A stretch of DNA of 64,000 nt. It comes from Aliamphritea ceti (GTDB lineage Bacteria; Pseudomonadota; Gammaproteobacteria; Pseudomonadales; Balneatricaceae). The position numbers and the translations under genes were made by a program. Positions 7,876-16,796 of the stretch are shown here, in pieces (the first letter of the stretch is position 1; the number at the start of each line of letters is the position of its first letter). The notes under the pieces are model-generated. The model made no database searches, had not been told where the DNA came from, and saw only the letters and a list, made by a program, of their open reading frames with translations. Location of the stretch: the NCBI RefSeq assembly GCF_024347215.1, contig NZ_AP025282.1, forward strand, positions 1,922,001 through 1,986,000, read 5' to 3'.

Positions 7876-9771
7876 ATGGCGCTGATCAGACTAGAAAAGG
7901 TTTCCGTTGCCTTTGGTGATAAACATTTACTCGACCAGGTGGATTTCCAGCTGGATAAAGGCGAGCGGGTTGCATTAGTCGGCCTTAATGGCGCCGGTAA
8001 GTCAACTTTGCTGAAAGTTATTGCCCGACATCAGGCAACAGATGATGGTGAATTATGGCAGGACGGGGGAGCCGTAATTGCTGAATTACCGCAGGCATTG
8101 CCCTCGGCTGATGAACGTAAAGTACGGGATGTCGTTGCAGAAGGTTTAGGCAATGCGTATCAGTTGGTGCTGCGGTATCACGAACTGGCTGAAAAGTTCG
8201 ATGAAGCAGCGATGAACGAGATGACACGGCTGCAACATCAAATTGAAGAAGTAGATGGCTGGCAGCTGGAATTGCGCATCGAGCAGATTCTTGAACGCCT
8301 TGGTCTGGATGGTGATGTTTTGATGTCTTCGCTGTCTGGTGGCTGGCGTCGCCGAGCAGCACTTGGTGCTGCGCTGGTTCAGTCTCCTGATCTATTACTG
8401 TTGGATGAGCCTACCAACCATCTTGATATTGAAACGATTGAGTGGCTTGAAAAGCAGTTGCTCGAGTTTAAGGGGGGGGTGCTGTTTATTTCTCACGACC
8501 GTTCTTTGGTGGAGCGACTGGCAACCCGGATTATCGAGTTAGACCGTGGCACGCTTACGTCTTTCCCCGGCAGTTATCTAGCGTATCTTGAGCAGAAAGA
8601 AAAACTGCTTGAAGAAGAAGCGCGACATAATGCGCTGTTTGATAAGCGACTGGCTGAGGAAGAGAAGTGGATTCGTCAGGGGATTAAAGCGCGACGTACC
8701 CGTAATGAAGGTCGTGTGCGGGCATTGAAAGCACTACGTGTTGAGCGATCAGAGCGACGCAACCGTCAGGGTAAGGCTAAATTTAACCTTGAGCAGGCAG
8801 ACCGTTCTGGCAAGCTGGTAGTTGAATTGACTGATGTATGTCAGAGCTTTAAAGGCGCGCCTGTAGTCAAAGATTTCTCTGTACGCATGCAACGTGGTGA
8901 CCGTATAGGTTTGATTGGTCCTAACGGTATAGGCAAAAGTACACTGCTTAAAATTTTATTGGGTGAGCTGACGCCGGATAGCGGTGATGTTCGTCAGGGA
9001 TCAAACACTGAAGTTGCATATTTCGATCAGCTGCGCGGTCAGTTAAAGCCGGAACAAACCATTATTGATAATATTTCGGAAGGCCGGGAAAGTATTTCCA
9101 TTAATGGTAAATCTCGTCACATTATCAGCTATTTAGGTGACTTCCTGTTTACGCCTGAGCGGGCACGAACCCCGGTTAAAGCATTGTCGGGCGGTGAGTG
9201 TAACCGGGTAATGCTGGCTAAGCTGTTTTCACAACCGGCTAACTTGCTGGTGCTCGATGAGCCAACCAATGACCTGGATATAGAGACTCTTGAGCTACTG
9301 GAAGAAATTCTGATGGATTTCAGTGGTACCTTGTTGCTGGTGAGCCATGACCGTGCTTTTCTCGATAACGTGGTGACTTCTACACTGGTATTTGAAGGCA
9401 ATGGACGCATTCAGGAGTATGTTGGCGGTTATCAGGACTGGTTACGTCAGAGACCAGATCCTTCAAAGCAGCAATCTCTGCTGACGAAGAGTACCGCAGC
9501 TGAGGCAGCGCCTGCTCCGGTGGCTAAACCAGCAGCAGAGAAAGTGAAAAAGCTTAGTTATAAATTACAGCGCGAACTGGATTTGTTGCCGGCAGAGCTG
9601 GAAACCGCTGAAAACGAACTGGCCCGTCTTAACGACATTACAAGTGCGGCTGATTTTTATAGCGGTGATCGTGATGAAGTGGCTAAAACGCTGGATAAGC
9701 TGGAGCAGCAGGAAGCCGAAGTGGAACGGTTGATGGAGCGTTGGGTCGAGCTTGAAGCAATGCAGGGCTAA
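7876..9771 (+). CDS. uup: ABC-F ATPase Uup
   Basis: A 631-residue soluble ABC-F protein with two ATPase cassettes and no membrane segments. Walker A motifs are Gly-Leu-Asn-Gly-Ala-Gly-Lys-Ser-Thr and Gly-Pro-Asn-Gly-Ile-Gly-Lys-Ser-Thr; signatures are Leu-Ser-Gly-Gly-Trp and Leu-Ser-Gly-Gly-Glu; Walker B motifs end in Asp-Glu-Pro-Thr-Asn-His and Asp-Glu-Pro-Thr-Asn-Asp. A charged linker separates the halves. The C-terminal ~80 residues form the coiled-coil DNA/RNA-binding domain that marks Uup among ABC-F proteins. Uup acts on ribosomes and limits precise excision of transposons. AGGTGA precedes the ATG. It is divergent from slt. Confidence 0.95.
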   Translation: MALIRLEKVSVAFGDKHLLDQVDFQLDKGERVALVGLNGAGKSTLLKVIARHQATDDGELWQDGGAVIAELPQALPSADERKVRDVVAEGLGNAYQLVLRYHELAEKFDEAAMNEMTRLQHQIEEVDGWQLELRIEQILERLGLDGDVLMSSLSGGWRRRAALGAALVQSPDLLLLDEPTNHLDIETIEWLEKQLLEFKGGVLFISHDRSLVERLATRIIELDRGTLTSFPGSYLAYLEQKEKLLEEEARHNALFDKRLAEEEKWIRQGIKARRTRNEGRVRALKALRVERSERRNRQGKAKFNLEQADRSGKLVVELTDVCQSFKGAPVVKDFSVRMQRGDRIGLIGPNGIGKSTLLKILLGELTPDSGDVRQGSNTEVAYFDQLRGQLKPEQTIIDNISEGRESISINGKSRHIISYLGDFLFTPERARTPVKALSGGECNRVMLAKLFSQPANLLVLDEPTNDLDIETLELLEEILMDFSGTLLLVSHDRAFLDNVVTSTLVFEGNGRIQEYVGGYQDWLRQRPDPSKQQSLLTKSTAAEAAPAPVAKPAAEKVKKLSYKLQRELDLLPAELETAENELARLNDITSAADFYSGDRDEVAKTLDKLEQQEAEVERLMERWVELEAMQG

Positions 9772-9784
9772 AACAAGCCCTGCA
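9761..9784. terminator. Inverted repeat at the uup/usp convergence
   Basis: A perfect 8-bp repeat, TGCAGGGC and GCCCTGCA, with an eight-base loop spans the uup stop codon and ends 10 bases before the convergent stress-protein gene. The T-runs are poor, so it is a weak or Rho-assisted terminator at best. Confidence 0.4.
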
Positions 9785-9794
9785 AAGTGTAGCT

Positions 9795-10235
9795 TTATTC
9801 CTCTTCAGCAAGCCGGATGGCAAGCACGTCACAGTTAGCGCCGTGAAGTACGCCGTTAGCAGTGGAGCCTAACAGTAAAGCCAGGCCTTGTCGGCCATGA
9901 CTGCCGACGACGATCAGGTCACAGTTAGTCTCTTCCGCTATACGGTGAATCTCGCTTTCTGTATGGCCACTGACAATGTGCTGATGTTTGATTGGATAAT
10001 CCAGCGCGGCGCTGAATTTACGAATTTTTTCCTGTGCATGTTCATCCAGCTGTTCCTGGATTGCGGTGAGGTCCATCGGAACGTCACCTCCATACGCAAA
10101 GCTCAGTGGCTCTATCACATGGATAAGTGACAGGTCGGATTGGCAACTTTGCGCAATAATGCGCACTTTTTCCACCAACTGGTGGGATGCTTCAGACAGG
10201 TCTACAGCAAGCAGAATATGGTTATAAATGCTCAT
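9795..10235 (-). CDS. Universal stress protein, UspA family
   Basis: A single-domain 146-residue Usp protein, cytosolic and probably dimeric. The N-terminus has Ile-Leu-Leu-Ala-Val-Asp-Leu-Ser, and the C-terminal nucleotide-binding loop reads Gly-Ser-His-Gly-Arg-Gln-Gly, followed by Leu-Leu-Gly-Ser-Thr-Ala-Asn. The family supports survival in stasis and oxidative or other stress, without a single known reaction. The ATG has AGGGAA upstream. It is monocistronic, convergent with uup and divergent from the small membrane protein at 10356. Confidence 0.9.
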   Translation of the reverse strand: MSIYNHILLAVDLSEASHQLVEKVRIIAQSCQSDLSLIHVIEPLSFAYGGDVPMDLTAIQEQLDEHAQEKIRKFSAALDYPIKHQHIVSGHTESEIHRIAEETNCDLIVVGSHGRQGLALLLGSTANGVLHGANCDVLAIRLAEEE

Positions 10236-10355
10236 ATGTTTTGGTTCCCTGTTGTTTCCTGTATCTCAGAATAGCATAAGAGAAATATTGCAAAACATGA
10301 TAGATGTCAAATATCTAGGTGAATTTTTCCAAAGGATTGAAGTAGGAGATAAGTA

Positions 10356-10862
10356 ATGAAGTGGGCGATAATTATTCTCGTCATGATGTCGCTGGTGGGC
10401 TCTATGATGTGGGTCATGCCGAGTAAGCGTCAGCGTTTTCAGGCACAGTTACGTCAGTTGGCGATGCAAAAGGGTTTTAACGTCCAGGTCGCGCAAATTA
10501 AACCACCCCGGGCGACTGGTCAGGTTGAGCAGGAAAGTTTTAATTCGCCGGTGTATCGCTTACCGCGGACGAATATTTCCCGTCAGGAACGGGACAGCTT
10601 TATCCATTGGCAGATATATAAGCAAACCACTTTAGCGATGGATGGTTTACCTGAAGGCTGGTGTTGGGGGGAAGGTGAACGTAAATTATCTCACTCTCAG
10701 TTAGAGAAGTTACATGCTTTGATTGCCAGTATGCCTGAAGGAGTTGTTGCGATAGAGTCCGATCCGGTGCATTTGGGTGTGTTTTGGGATGAACGTGGTG
10801 TGCTAGAGGATCTTGATCAGATTCAAGATGCAATGAAGTTAATAATCGTGGAAAAGTTTTAA
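10356..10862 (+). CDS. Conserved membrane-anchored protein of unknown function
   Basis: A 168-residue protein with one N-terminal hydrophobic segment (about residues 3-20) and a soluble remainder rich in charged residues. The first ~30 residues (Met-Lys-Trp-Ala-Ile-Ile then Met-Pro-Ser-Lys-Arg-Gln-Arg) suggest a single-pass anchor with the bulk in the cytoplasm by the positive-inside rule. There is a Trp-rich loop (Gly-Trp-Cys-Trp-Gly-Glu-Gly) and a Trp-Asp-Glu-Arg-Gly motif. I do not recognise a domain. AGGAG lies before the ATG. Its stop overlaps the next start (TAATG), so it is translationally coupled to the DUF1653 gene. Confidence 0.75.
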   Translation: MKWAIIILVMMSLVGSMMWVMPSKRQRFQAQLRQLAMQKGFNVQVAQIKPPRATGQVEQESFNSPVYRLPRTNISRQERDSFIHWQIYKQTTLAMDGLPEGWCWGEGERKLSHSQLEKLHALIASMPEGVVAIESDPVHLGVFWDERGVLEDLDQIQDAMKLIIVEKF

Positions 10863-11083
10863 TGTCTGAATCAGTAGAGTTGCAGTCTGGTAAATACCGT
10901 CATTACAAAGGGGCAGAGTATGAAGTGTTAGAGGTTGCCCGCCATTCAGAAACAGAAGAATATCTGGTGGTATATCGTCAGTGCTATGGCGACAAGTCTT
11001 TGTGGGTTCGTCCATATGAGATGTTCGTGGAAACTGTCACTATTGATGGTGAAACTGTACCGCGTTTTGCACTGATTGTTTAG
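10862..11083 (+). CDS. DUF1653 family protein
   Basis: A 73-residue soluble protein with the DUF1653 pattern: Gly-Lys-Tyr-Arg-His-Tyr-Lys-Gly near the start, then Tyr-Arg-Gln-Cys-Tyr-Gly-Asp-Lys-Ser-Leu-Trp-Val-Arg-Pro and Met-Phe-x-Glu. It is a small beta-rich fold of unknown function, common in proteobacteria. Its ATG shares a base with the stop of the membrane-anchored protein before it. It converges with the gene at 11092, nine bases away. Confidence 0.85.
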   Translation: MSESVELQSGKYRHYKGAEYEVLEVARHSETEEYLVVYRQCYGDKSLWVRPYEMFVETVTIDGETVPRFALIV

Positions 11084-11091
11084 CCTGCTTT

Positions 11092-11772
11092 TTAAGCCGG
11101 ATTCTTCGTCGTTTCCGGTGGATTGCGGGCGATAGTAATAAGTTTATCTATGGTTTCCAGGCGTTCCTTTTTCTTTTTCTGTGGCACGCTGGTTTTAGTA
11201 ATAATAGCTTTGGCGTGTTTGAAGTGGGAAAGCGCAATCAGGTGGTCTTCCTGTTCAAGGAAGTCGTTGCCTTGCTGAATATGCGCATCAGCAAATACGC
11301 ATACATGCAGCCAGTATAAGTCGTGCTGGTAATGGCGTACTTGAGTTGGTGTTAACATGCGCAATTTTGCCATTTCGACAAAAACTTTCTCAGCGTGATT
11401 TATAAACAGCTGCGCTCGCTTGAGCGCCTTATCACTGCTGAAATTACCGGGCATAACCTGAGTGTTATCGTTGGTGTCTTTTAGATTGCTGATTTCATTC
11501 AGCAGATCTGAATCAGGCGCTAAGCGGGAAATTTCTTCAATCATATGCGTGACGTATACGCTTAGTTTGTCGATAATTTCTTTACGACAGCTAGCTTCAC
11601 GCAGTACGGTGATAGTGTTTAACGCTAGCTCAGATTTTCGGCGCAGCTCTCTGAGGCGCTTGACGCGCGCTTCTTCGCGTTGCTCACGTGAGGCGATAAA
11701 ATGGTTGATACAAATGGCAATTACGCCAATTGATGCAACAGTAAGTAGAATTATCAGGTTGTCTTGCAGCAT
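11092..11772 (-). CDS. Hypothetical single-pass membrane protein
   Basis: A 226-residue protein with an N-terminal membrane helix (about residues 8-26) followed by a basic stretch (Arg-Glu-Glu-Ala-Arg-Val-Lys-Arg) and a long helical cytoplasmic region. Near the C-terminus a TPR-like helix pair (His-Tyr-Gln-His-Asp-Leu-Tyr-Trp-Leu-His; Leu-Ile-Ala-Leu-Ser-His-Phe-Lys-His-Ala) is followed by a Lys-rich turn. I do not know its function. It is transcribed away from topA, with about 200 bases between them. Confidence 0.75.
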   Translation of the reverse strand: MLQDNLIILLTVASIGVIAICINHFIASREQREEARVKRLRELRRKSELALNTITVLREASCRKEIIDKLSVYVTHMIEEISRLAPDSDLLNEISNLKDTNDNTQVMPGNFSSDKALKRAQLFINHAEKVFVEMAKLRMLTPTQVRHYQHDLYWLHVCVFADAHIQQGNDFLEQEDHLIALSHFKHAKAIITKTSVPQKKKKERLETIDKLITIARNPPETTKNPA

Positions 11773-11897
11773 ATTCTCAGGTAGTTGTAATTATATGCGA
11801 GTTGATAGTGTCGCTATTGTACCTGCCAAATCATGATCTGGCATATACCCTGTTGAAATAGATTTTAATAATTGAACTTGTAATTTTAATCAGAAAC

Positions 11898-11926
11898 TTG
11901 ACCCTTTAGGTTTGAGCCATTATATA
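11898..11926 (+). promoter_or_regulatory. Probable sigma70 promoter of topA
   Basis: TTGACC (11898-11903) and TATATA (11921-11926) are separated by exactly 17 bases, about 50 bases before the topA start. This is a near-consensus promoter by position and spacing. Confidence 0.6.
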
Positions 11927-11974
11927 TGCACGCTGATTTGAGTTGCTGATTATATCCTCTAAGGATTTTTGTAT

Positions 11975-14638
11975 ATGGGTAAGTCCCTCGTTATTGTGGA
12001 GTCTCCGGCGAAAGCTAAGACGATTAACAAATATTTAGGTAACGATTTTGTCGTTAAGTCCAGCGTCGGACATATACGTGATTTGCCTACCAGTGGTTCA
12101 GCCAGTGCGTCTAAGTCTGATCCAAAAGAGCGTGCCCGTCAGGCAGCGCTTACCCGAAAGTTATCGCCTGAAGAAAAGGTGATACATAAAGCAAAGAAAG
12201 CCAAAACGCAGTTGATTGCCCGTATGGGGGTAGATCCTGAGAAAGATTGGCTGGCGCAGTATGAAATATTGCCAGGCAAAGAAAAAGTTGTTGATGAATT
12301 AAAGCGACTGGCAAAAAATGCTGACACTATCTATCTCGCGACCGATTTGGATAGAGAGGGTGAGGCTATCGCATGGCATTTGCGGGAAGCTATTGGTGGT
12401 GAAAACGACCGGTATCGCCGCGTTGTATTTAACGAGATTACTAAAAAATCTATCCAGGAAGCATTTAAGCAGCCAAGCGAACTGGATATGAGTCGGGTTA
12501 ATGCTCAGCAAGCACGGCGCTTCCTCGATCGTGTAGTGGGTTATATGGTGTCACCTCTGCTTTGGGAAAAAGTAGCGCGTGGACTGTCTGCAGGACGAGT
12601 GCAATCGGTAGTAGTGCGTCTTGTTGTTGAACGTGAGCGTGAGATTCGCAGCTTTATTCCTGAAGAGTTTTGGGAAATGCATCTTGATGCCAGCTCCGGG
12701 GCAAAAGAATTGCTTCGGTTACAGGTAAATAAATATCAGGATAAGGCCTACAGGCCTGCCAGTGAGGCTGAGAGCGACAAGTATACAGCGCTGATTGATC
12801 AGTCTCCGCTAGAAGTCACGCAGCGTCAGGATCGTCCTACCAGCAGTAAACCTTCAGCCCCTTTTATTACGTCTACTTTGCAGCAAGCTGCCAGTACGCG
12901 TCTTAATTTTGGTGTTAAGAAAACCATGATGATGGCTCAGCGTCTGTATGAGGCGGGTTACATCACTTATATGCGTACCGATTCGACCAACCTGAGTGCT
13001 GAAGCGGTTGCAAATTGCCGTGATTACATTCAGGACAGTTACGGTGAAAAATATTTACCTGAGCAGCCTAACCGTTATAGCAGTAAGGAAGGTGCTCAGG
13101 AGGCTCACGAAGCGATTCGCCCTTCAGATGTAACTGTGGAAGCAACTTCTCTGAAAAGCATGGAGCGGGACGCTGAACGCTTGTATGAGTTGATTCGTCG
13201 CCAGTTTATTGCCTGTCAGATGATGCCTGCACTGTATACCAGTACCCGTATTACAGTGACTGCCGGTGAGTTTGAATTATCCACCAAAGGCCGGATTCTG
13301 CGGTTTGACGGTTATACCCGTGTTCTGACTAAGGCCAAGGCTGATGAAGATGTGATTCTGCCGGATGTTCAGAAAGGGGATACGCTGAAGCTGGAGAAGA
13401 TTGATCCTAAACAGCATTTTACCAAGCCTTCACCGCGTTATACGGAAGCTTCGTTAGTTAAGGAGCTTGAGAAGCGTGGTATCGGTCGTCCTTCTACTTA
13501 TGTACCGATTATTTCGACTATCCAGGATCGCGGCTACGTAGAGTCTCAGAACCGTCGTTTTTACGCGCAAAAAATGGGTGACATTGTTACCGAGCGTTTG
13601 GTTGAAAACTTTACTGACCTGATGGACTACGGTTTTACTGCCCGAATGGAAGAAGCGCTGGATGATATTGCCAGTGGCGGTGCCGATTGGAAAGTACTGC
13701 TGAATCAGTTCTATAACGGTTTTGTTAACCGCTTGGAGATTGCTCAGAACCCTGAAGGGGGCATGCGCCCTAATGCGCCAACTGCGACGGATATTCCATG
13801 TCAGACCTGTGGTCGTGAGATGATGATCCGTACCGGTACAACGGGTGTGTTCCTGGGTTGTTCAGGCTATGCGTTACCGCCTAAAGAGCGCTGTAAGTCG
13901 ACGATGAACCTTATCCATGGCGATGAAGTGGTCAGTGTTGATGGCGATGATGAAGAAGAATCCCGCATTCTGATTAATAAACATCGCTGTAAAATATGTG
14001 ATACCGCAATGGACAGCTACCTGATTGATGAGCAGCGAAAACTGCATATCTGTGGTAACAATCCGGATTGCAGCGGCTTTGAAGTTGAGCAGGGCAGTTA
14101 CAAAATTAAAGGTTATGACGGTCCTGTTATTGACTGCGATAAATGTGGCTCAGAGATGCAGCTTAAGACTGGCCGGTTCGGTAAGTTCTTTGGCTGTACC
14201 AGTGAAGGCTGTAAGAATACTCGCAAGTTGCTGAAGAGTGGTGAAGCTGCGCCGCCTAAAATGGATCCTGTACCAATGCCAGAATTGGCTTGTGAAAAGG
14301 TTGAAGATACTTATGTACTGCGTGATGGTGCATCAGGTTTATTCCTGGCTGCCAGTCAGTTCCCGCGCAAACGGGAGACGCGTGCACCTAAGGTCAGTGA
14401 GCTGTTGCCGCATCAAAAAGAAATTGATCCGAAATACAGTTTCTTATTCAGTGCGCCTGTACAGGATGATGAAGGTAATCCAAGTATTGTTCGTTACAGT
14501 CGTAAAACTAAAGAGCAATATGTAATGACTGAGGTTGAAGGTAAGGCTACAGGTTGGCGTGCTTTCTATCAGGGTAATAGCTGGGTTGTTGAGGCCGCAA
14601 AAGCGAAAGCTAAGCCAAAAGCGAAAGCTAAGAAGTAA
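11975..14638 (+). CDS. topA: DNA topoisomerase I
   Basis: An 887-residue type IA topoisomerase that relaxes negative supercoils through a transient 5'-phosphotyrosine break. The N-terminal TOPRIM domain starts [11 protein letters not shown]; its acidic site is Asp-Leu-Asp-Arg-Glu-Gly-Glu. The catalytic tyrosine is Tyr332 in Thr-Tyr-Met-Arg-Thr-Asp-Ser. After the core (to about residue 600) come three zinc-ribbon modules with four cysteines each, then a Lys/Ala-rich tail (Ala-Lys-Ala-Lys-Pro-Lys). I chose the ATG at 11975 over an in-frame TTG six bases earlier because AAGGA is nine bases upstream. A near-consensus promoter precedes it. Confidence 0.97.
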   Translation: MGKSLVIVESPAKAKTINKYLGNDFVVKSSVGHIRDLPTSGSASASKSDPKERARQAALTRKLSPEEKVIHKAKKAKTQLIARMGVDPEKDWLAQYEILPGKEKVVDELKRLAKNADTIYLATDLDREGEAIAWHLREAIGGENDRYRRVVFNEITKKSIQEAFKQPSELDMSRVNAQQARRFLDRVVGYMVSPLLWEKVARGLSAGRVQSVVVRLVVEREREIRSFIPEEFWEMHLDASSGAKELLRLQVNKYQDKAYRPASEAESDKYTALIDQSPLEVTQRQDRPTSSKPSAPFITSTLQQAASTRLNFGVKKTMMMAQRLYEAGYITYMRTDSTNLSAEAVANCRDYIQDSYGEKYLPEQPNRYSSKEGAQEAHEAIRPSDVTVEATSLKSMERDAERLYELIRRQFIACQMMPALYTSTRITVTAGEFELSTKGRILRFDGYTRVLTKAKADEDVILPDVQKGDTLKLEKIDPKQHFTKPSPRYTEASLVKELEKRGIGRPSTYVPIISTIQDRGYVESQNRRFYAQKMGDIVTERLVENFTDLMDYGFTARMEEALDDIASGGADWKVLLNQFYNGFVNRLEIAQNPEGGMRPNAPTATDIPCQTCGREMMIRTGTTGVFLGCSGYALPPKERCKSTMNLIHGDEVVSVDGDDEEESRILINKHRCKICDTAMDSYLIDEQRKLHICGNNPDCSGFEVEQGSYKIKGYDGPVIDCDKCGSEMQLKTGRFGKFFGCTSEGCKNTRKLLKSGEAAPPKMDPVPMPELACEKVEDTYVLRDGASGLFLAASQFPRKRETRAPKVSELLPHQKEIDPKYSFLFSAPVQDDEGNPSIVRYSRKTKEQYVMTEVEGKATGWRAFYQGNSWVVEAAKAKAKPKAKAKK

Positions 14639-14657
14639 GCGTCTACACTTATGATGG

Positions 14658-14687
14658 ATGGTCGTCGAGTCTTTGGCGGCCATTTTG
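14658..14687 (+). terminator. Probable terminator after topA
   Basis: ATGGTCGTC and GGCGGCCAT pair over 9 bp with two G-U pairs, followed by TTTTG. It sits 20 bases after the topA stop. Confidence 0.5.
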
Positions 14688-14723
14688 TAGCTTGTTTATA
14701 TCCCTTCTTAAGTAGGTGTCAGT

Positions 14724-15239
14724 ATGTCTTTGTCTGGATTAAGTCTGACTAATCAGCGTATCTTTTTTAGTAAGTTGCAGTTGCAGCAGTACGCTTCGCT
14801 TATTGACGGAGATTCTGAGCCTGCAATGCAAGCGCAGTATGAGTCAGTTGTGTTTCACTTAAACTTTGCATATCAGGCATTTTTGTCTGAGCTAATAGAA
14901 ACCGATAATCGGGGCTTAGTTTTGGCAGAGGCTCAGAGTGCTTCCGTGTTGGTTGGTGATTGTGAAACCGGCTCAGTATCGCCTGAGCTTAAGGAGTTAG
15001 CTTTGCTTGAAGGGACGGGTGAGAGTGAAAGTGTTTCCTGGTTAGCAGGCCTGCAAGCTGCATATAAACAGCTTGGAGTAGCAGGAGCTGATGTTGGCTC
15101 ATCTGGCGCTGTTCAGCATTCCGAGATTAGCGTGACTATGCTTTCCGAAAATGATGATAAGCTATCTGAGTTAAGGTTTTGGCATCAGTCTTTGGCTTCG
15201 ACAGTACAGCGATTACGTACGATGTCTCAGGAATGGTAG
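14724..15239 (+). CDS. DUF6586-like protein downstream of topA
   Basis: A 171-residue soluble protein starting Thr-Asn-Gln-Arg-Ile-Phe-Phe-Ser-Lys-Leu, which resembles the DUF6586 proteins I know beside topA in Pseudomonas (Thr-Asn-Gln-Lys-Ile-Tyr-Phe-Ala). It is acidic and mostly helical, with Phe-His-Leu-Asn-Phe-Ala-Tyr-Gln-Ala-Phe in the first third. The function is unknown. Conserved position next to topA and before the small gene at 15270 suggests a conserved cluster. AGGTG lies upstream of the ATG. The family assignment is by N-terminus and position only. Confidence 0.7.
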   Translation: MSLSGLSLTNQRIFFSKLQLQQYASLIDGDSEPAMQAQYESVVFHLNFAYQAFLSELIETDNRGLVLAEAQSASVLVGDCETGSVSPELKELALLEGTGESESVSWLAGLQAAYKQLGVAGADVGSSGAVQHSEISVTMLSENDDKLSELRFWHQSLASTVQRLRTMSQEW

Positions 15240-15269
15240 TTTCTTTTTTAAATTTACAGAGTTATTTAG

Positions 15270-15527
15270 ATGGCTGAGTTGTTTCTTGAAATTGTTGAGC
15301 TTGAAAGCGGCGAGATAGTGCTGCGAGAGATGGAATCTGATGATGTGCCTGTAATGAAGGTGAGTTTTTCTGATGACATGAAGAAGCGTTTACAGGATCA
15401 GCATCTGGATGTGGCTAAAGTTATGTTAAGTGCTGGCATTCATATGGCTGCTGAGATGCAAAATAAAACTGCGGAAGCAGAGGCGCTACAAAAGGTGGAA
15501 GATGAAAAGCCACCGGTTTTGCATTAA
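15270..15527 (+). CDS. Small conserved acidic protein
   Basis: An 85-residue acidic protein beginning Ala-Glu-Leu-Phe-Leu-Glu-Ile-Val, with Val-Lys-Val-Ser-Phe-Ser-Asp-Asp-type central motif and a helical Met-Ala-Ala-Glu-Met end. It has no membrane segment or known domain that I can name. It lies 30 bases after the DUF6586-like gene and ends at a strong terminator shared with sulA. A small gene in this slot between topA and sulA-lexA also occurs in Pseudomonas as I recall, which supports that it is real. Confidence 0.75.
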   Translation: MAELFLEIVELESGEIVLREMESDDVPVMKVSFSDDMKKRLQDQHLDVAKVMLSAGIHMAAEMQNKTAEAEALQKVEDEKPPVLH

Positions 15528-15542
15528 TGAAAATATAGAATT

Positions 15543-15569
15543 AAAAAAAGCGCCATCAGGCGCTTTTTT
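15543..15569. terminator. Bidirectional Rho-independent terminator
   Basis: The stem AGCGCC/GGCGCT with loop ATCA is flanked by A7 on the left and T6 on the right. It serves the rightward small gene and the leftward lexA-sulA operon. Confidence 0.9.
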
Positions 15570-15585
15570 ATAATCAGAGGGCGCT

Positions 15586-16059
15586 TTATGCAGCCATTCG
15601 GTCACGAATAACAATGCCGTGGCTAGCGCCGCGCTCAGCTGCGTTTTCCAGGCCGGACAGTTGTTCGTTACTCAACATACCAGGCCAGGTGATAACAGCG
15701 TGGCATGTACCGGCTTTTAAAGCCTGGTGAGCAAGGTCATAGGTGCTGTGACTCGCGTCAGGTTGCAGTAGCATTATCTTATTCAGGTCGATACCTGCTG
15801 CTGTCAACAGCGCTTTAGGCAGGCTGCTTGGCGGTGCAATCCATGCAAACCAGCGGTCATCACGACTAAGTTGAGCAAGCAGGGGTAGTAACATGGTTAA
15901 CTGATCAAAATCGTTGTTATGCATAACAATTTCAGTAATTTTACCAGCCAGCGCCGGCATAGGTTGTTCTGCCTTTGCCGTTAACACGTTTTCAGAAGGG
16001 CGAATAAGGGGAATATTCGCGTTCTGATGAGATTGGGTTACCAGTTCTGCCTGCATCAT
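15586..16059 (-). CDS. sulA: SulA-like SOS cell division inhibitor
   Basis: A 157-residue protein with the SulA core: Ile-Thr-Glu-Ile-Val, a helix with Leu-Leu-Pro-Leu-Leu-Ala-Gln-Leu-Ser, then Arg-Trp-Phe-Ala-Trp-Ile-Ala-Pro-Pro and a C-terminal Gly-Ala-Ser-His-Gly-Ile-Val-Ile-Arg. SulA blocks FtsZ polymerisation during the SOS response. The gene starts four bases after lexA and shares its promoter, as in Pseudomonas, where lexA-sulA is one operon. RecA-like folding of the family explains its weak overall conservation. E. coli in contrast has sulA at a separate locus. Confidence 0.85.
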   Translation of the reverse strand: MMQAELVTQSHQNANIPLIRPSENVLTAKAEQPMPALAGKITEIVMHNNDFDQLTMLLPLLAQLSRDDRWFAWIAPPSSLPKALLTAAGIDLNKIMLLQPDASHSTYDLAHQALKAGTCHAVITWPGMLSNEQLSGLENAAERGASHGIVIRDRMAA

Positions 16060-16063
16060 GTCG

Positions 16064-16666
16064 TTATCCTCTTCTAATCACGCCTACACCTAGGCCTTCA
16101 ATAGATAATTCCTGTTCTTCCAGGTTGATCACAATAGGTTCGAACTCTTCGTTCTCTGCAATCAGATAAACTAAGTTGCCGTCTTTTTTAAAACGTTTAA
16201 CAGTGACGTCATCTTCAATACGCGCTACAACTATTTCGCCATTTTTGGCTTGTTTGCACTGATGAACGGCCAGTAAGTCTCCGTCCATGATGCCAACATT
16301 TTTCATGCTTGTGCCACGTACCCGTAACAGGTAATCAGCCGGAGGGTGAAAGAAGTCGGCAGCAATCGTGCAGCGCTCTTCTACATGCTGCTGAGCCAGG
16401 ATTGGGTTACCAGCAGCAACCTGACCAACAACAGGTAAACCTGATTCTTCTTTTTCCAACTCAGGTATGCGAATACCACGTGAGGTGCCGGGTATCATTT
16501 CAATTGCGCCTTTACGTGCCAGCGCTTTAAGGTGCTCCTCTGCTGCATTGGCTGACTTAAAGCCCAGCTCGCGAGCGATGTCAGCACGGGTAGGCGGGTA
16601 GCCTGTGGTTGCAATGCAGTGCTTTATACAATCAAGAACATCGGTTTGTCGTTGTGTAAGTTTCAT
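16064..16666 (-). CDS. lexA: LexA repressor
   Basis: A 200-residue SOS repressor. The N-terminal winged helix has [10 protein letters not shown] with the recognition helix near residues 38-52. The self-cleavage site is Ala85-Gly86 in Val-Ala-Ala-Gly-Asn-Pro. The Ser-Lys dyad is Ser120 (Arg-Gly-Thr-Ser-Met) and Lys157 (Val-Thr-Val-Lys-Arg). It represses its own operon and, by position, dinG, through the SOS boxes at 16694-16750; RecA filaments trigger its autocleavage. It is divergent from dinG and followed by sulA at four bases. Confidence 0.97.
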   Translation of the reverse strand: MKLTQRQTDVLDCIKHCIATTGYPPTRADIARELGFKSANAAEEHLKALARKGAIEMIPGTSRGIRIPELEKEESGLPVVGQVAAGNPILAQQHVEERCTIAADFFHPPADYLLRVRGTSMKNVGIMDGDLLAVHQCKQAKNGEIVVARIEDDVTVKRFKKDGNLVYLIAENEEFEPIVINLEEQELSIEGLGVGVIRRG

Positions 16667-16693
16667 GATGATCTCTGTGTTTTTATCCAGTAG

Positions 16694-16709
16694 CTGTAAC
16701 TATATACAG
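16694..16709. promoter_or_regulatory. LexA (SOS) box
   Basis: CTGTAACTATATACAG is a perfect CTGT-N8-ACAG site 28 bases upstream of lexA, in the divergent region with dinG. The AT-rich spacer is typical of strong sites. Confidence 0.9.
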
Positions 16710-16734
16710 TATTTTGCTTTTGTAAACATTTTTT

Positions 16735-16750
16735 ATGTTTATATATCCAG
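16735..16750. promoter_or_regulatory. Degenerate second LexA-like site
   Basis: ATGTTTATATATCCAG keeps the 16-base spacing but has one mismatch in each half (ATGT and CCAG). It lies on the dinG side of the divergent region, 47 bases before the dinG start. Binding is uncertain. Confidence 0.4.
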
Positions 16751-16796
16751 TGTTATTGATAGAATGGCCGCCACTACTACAGACGGGTTTCTTTAA

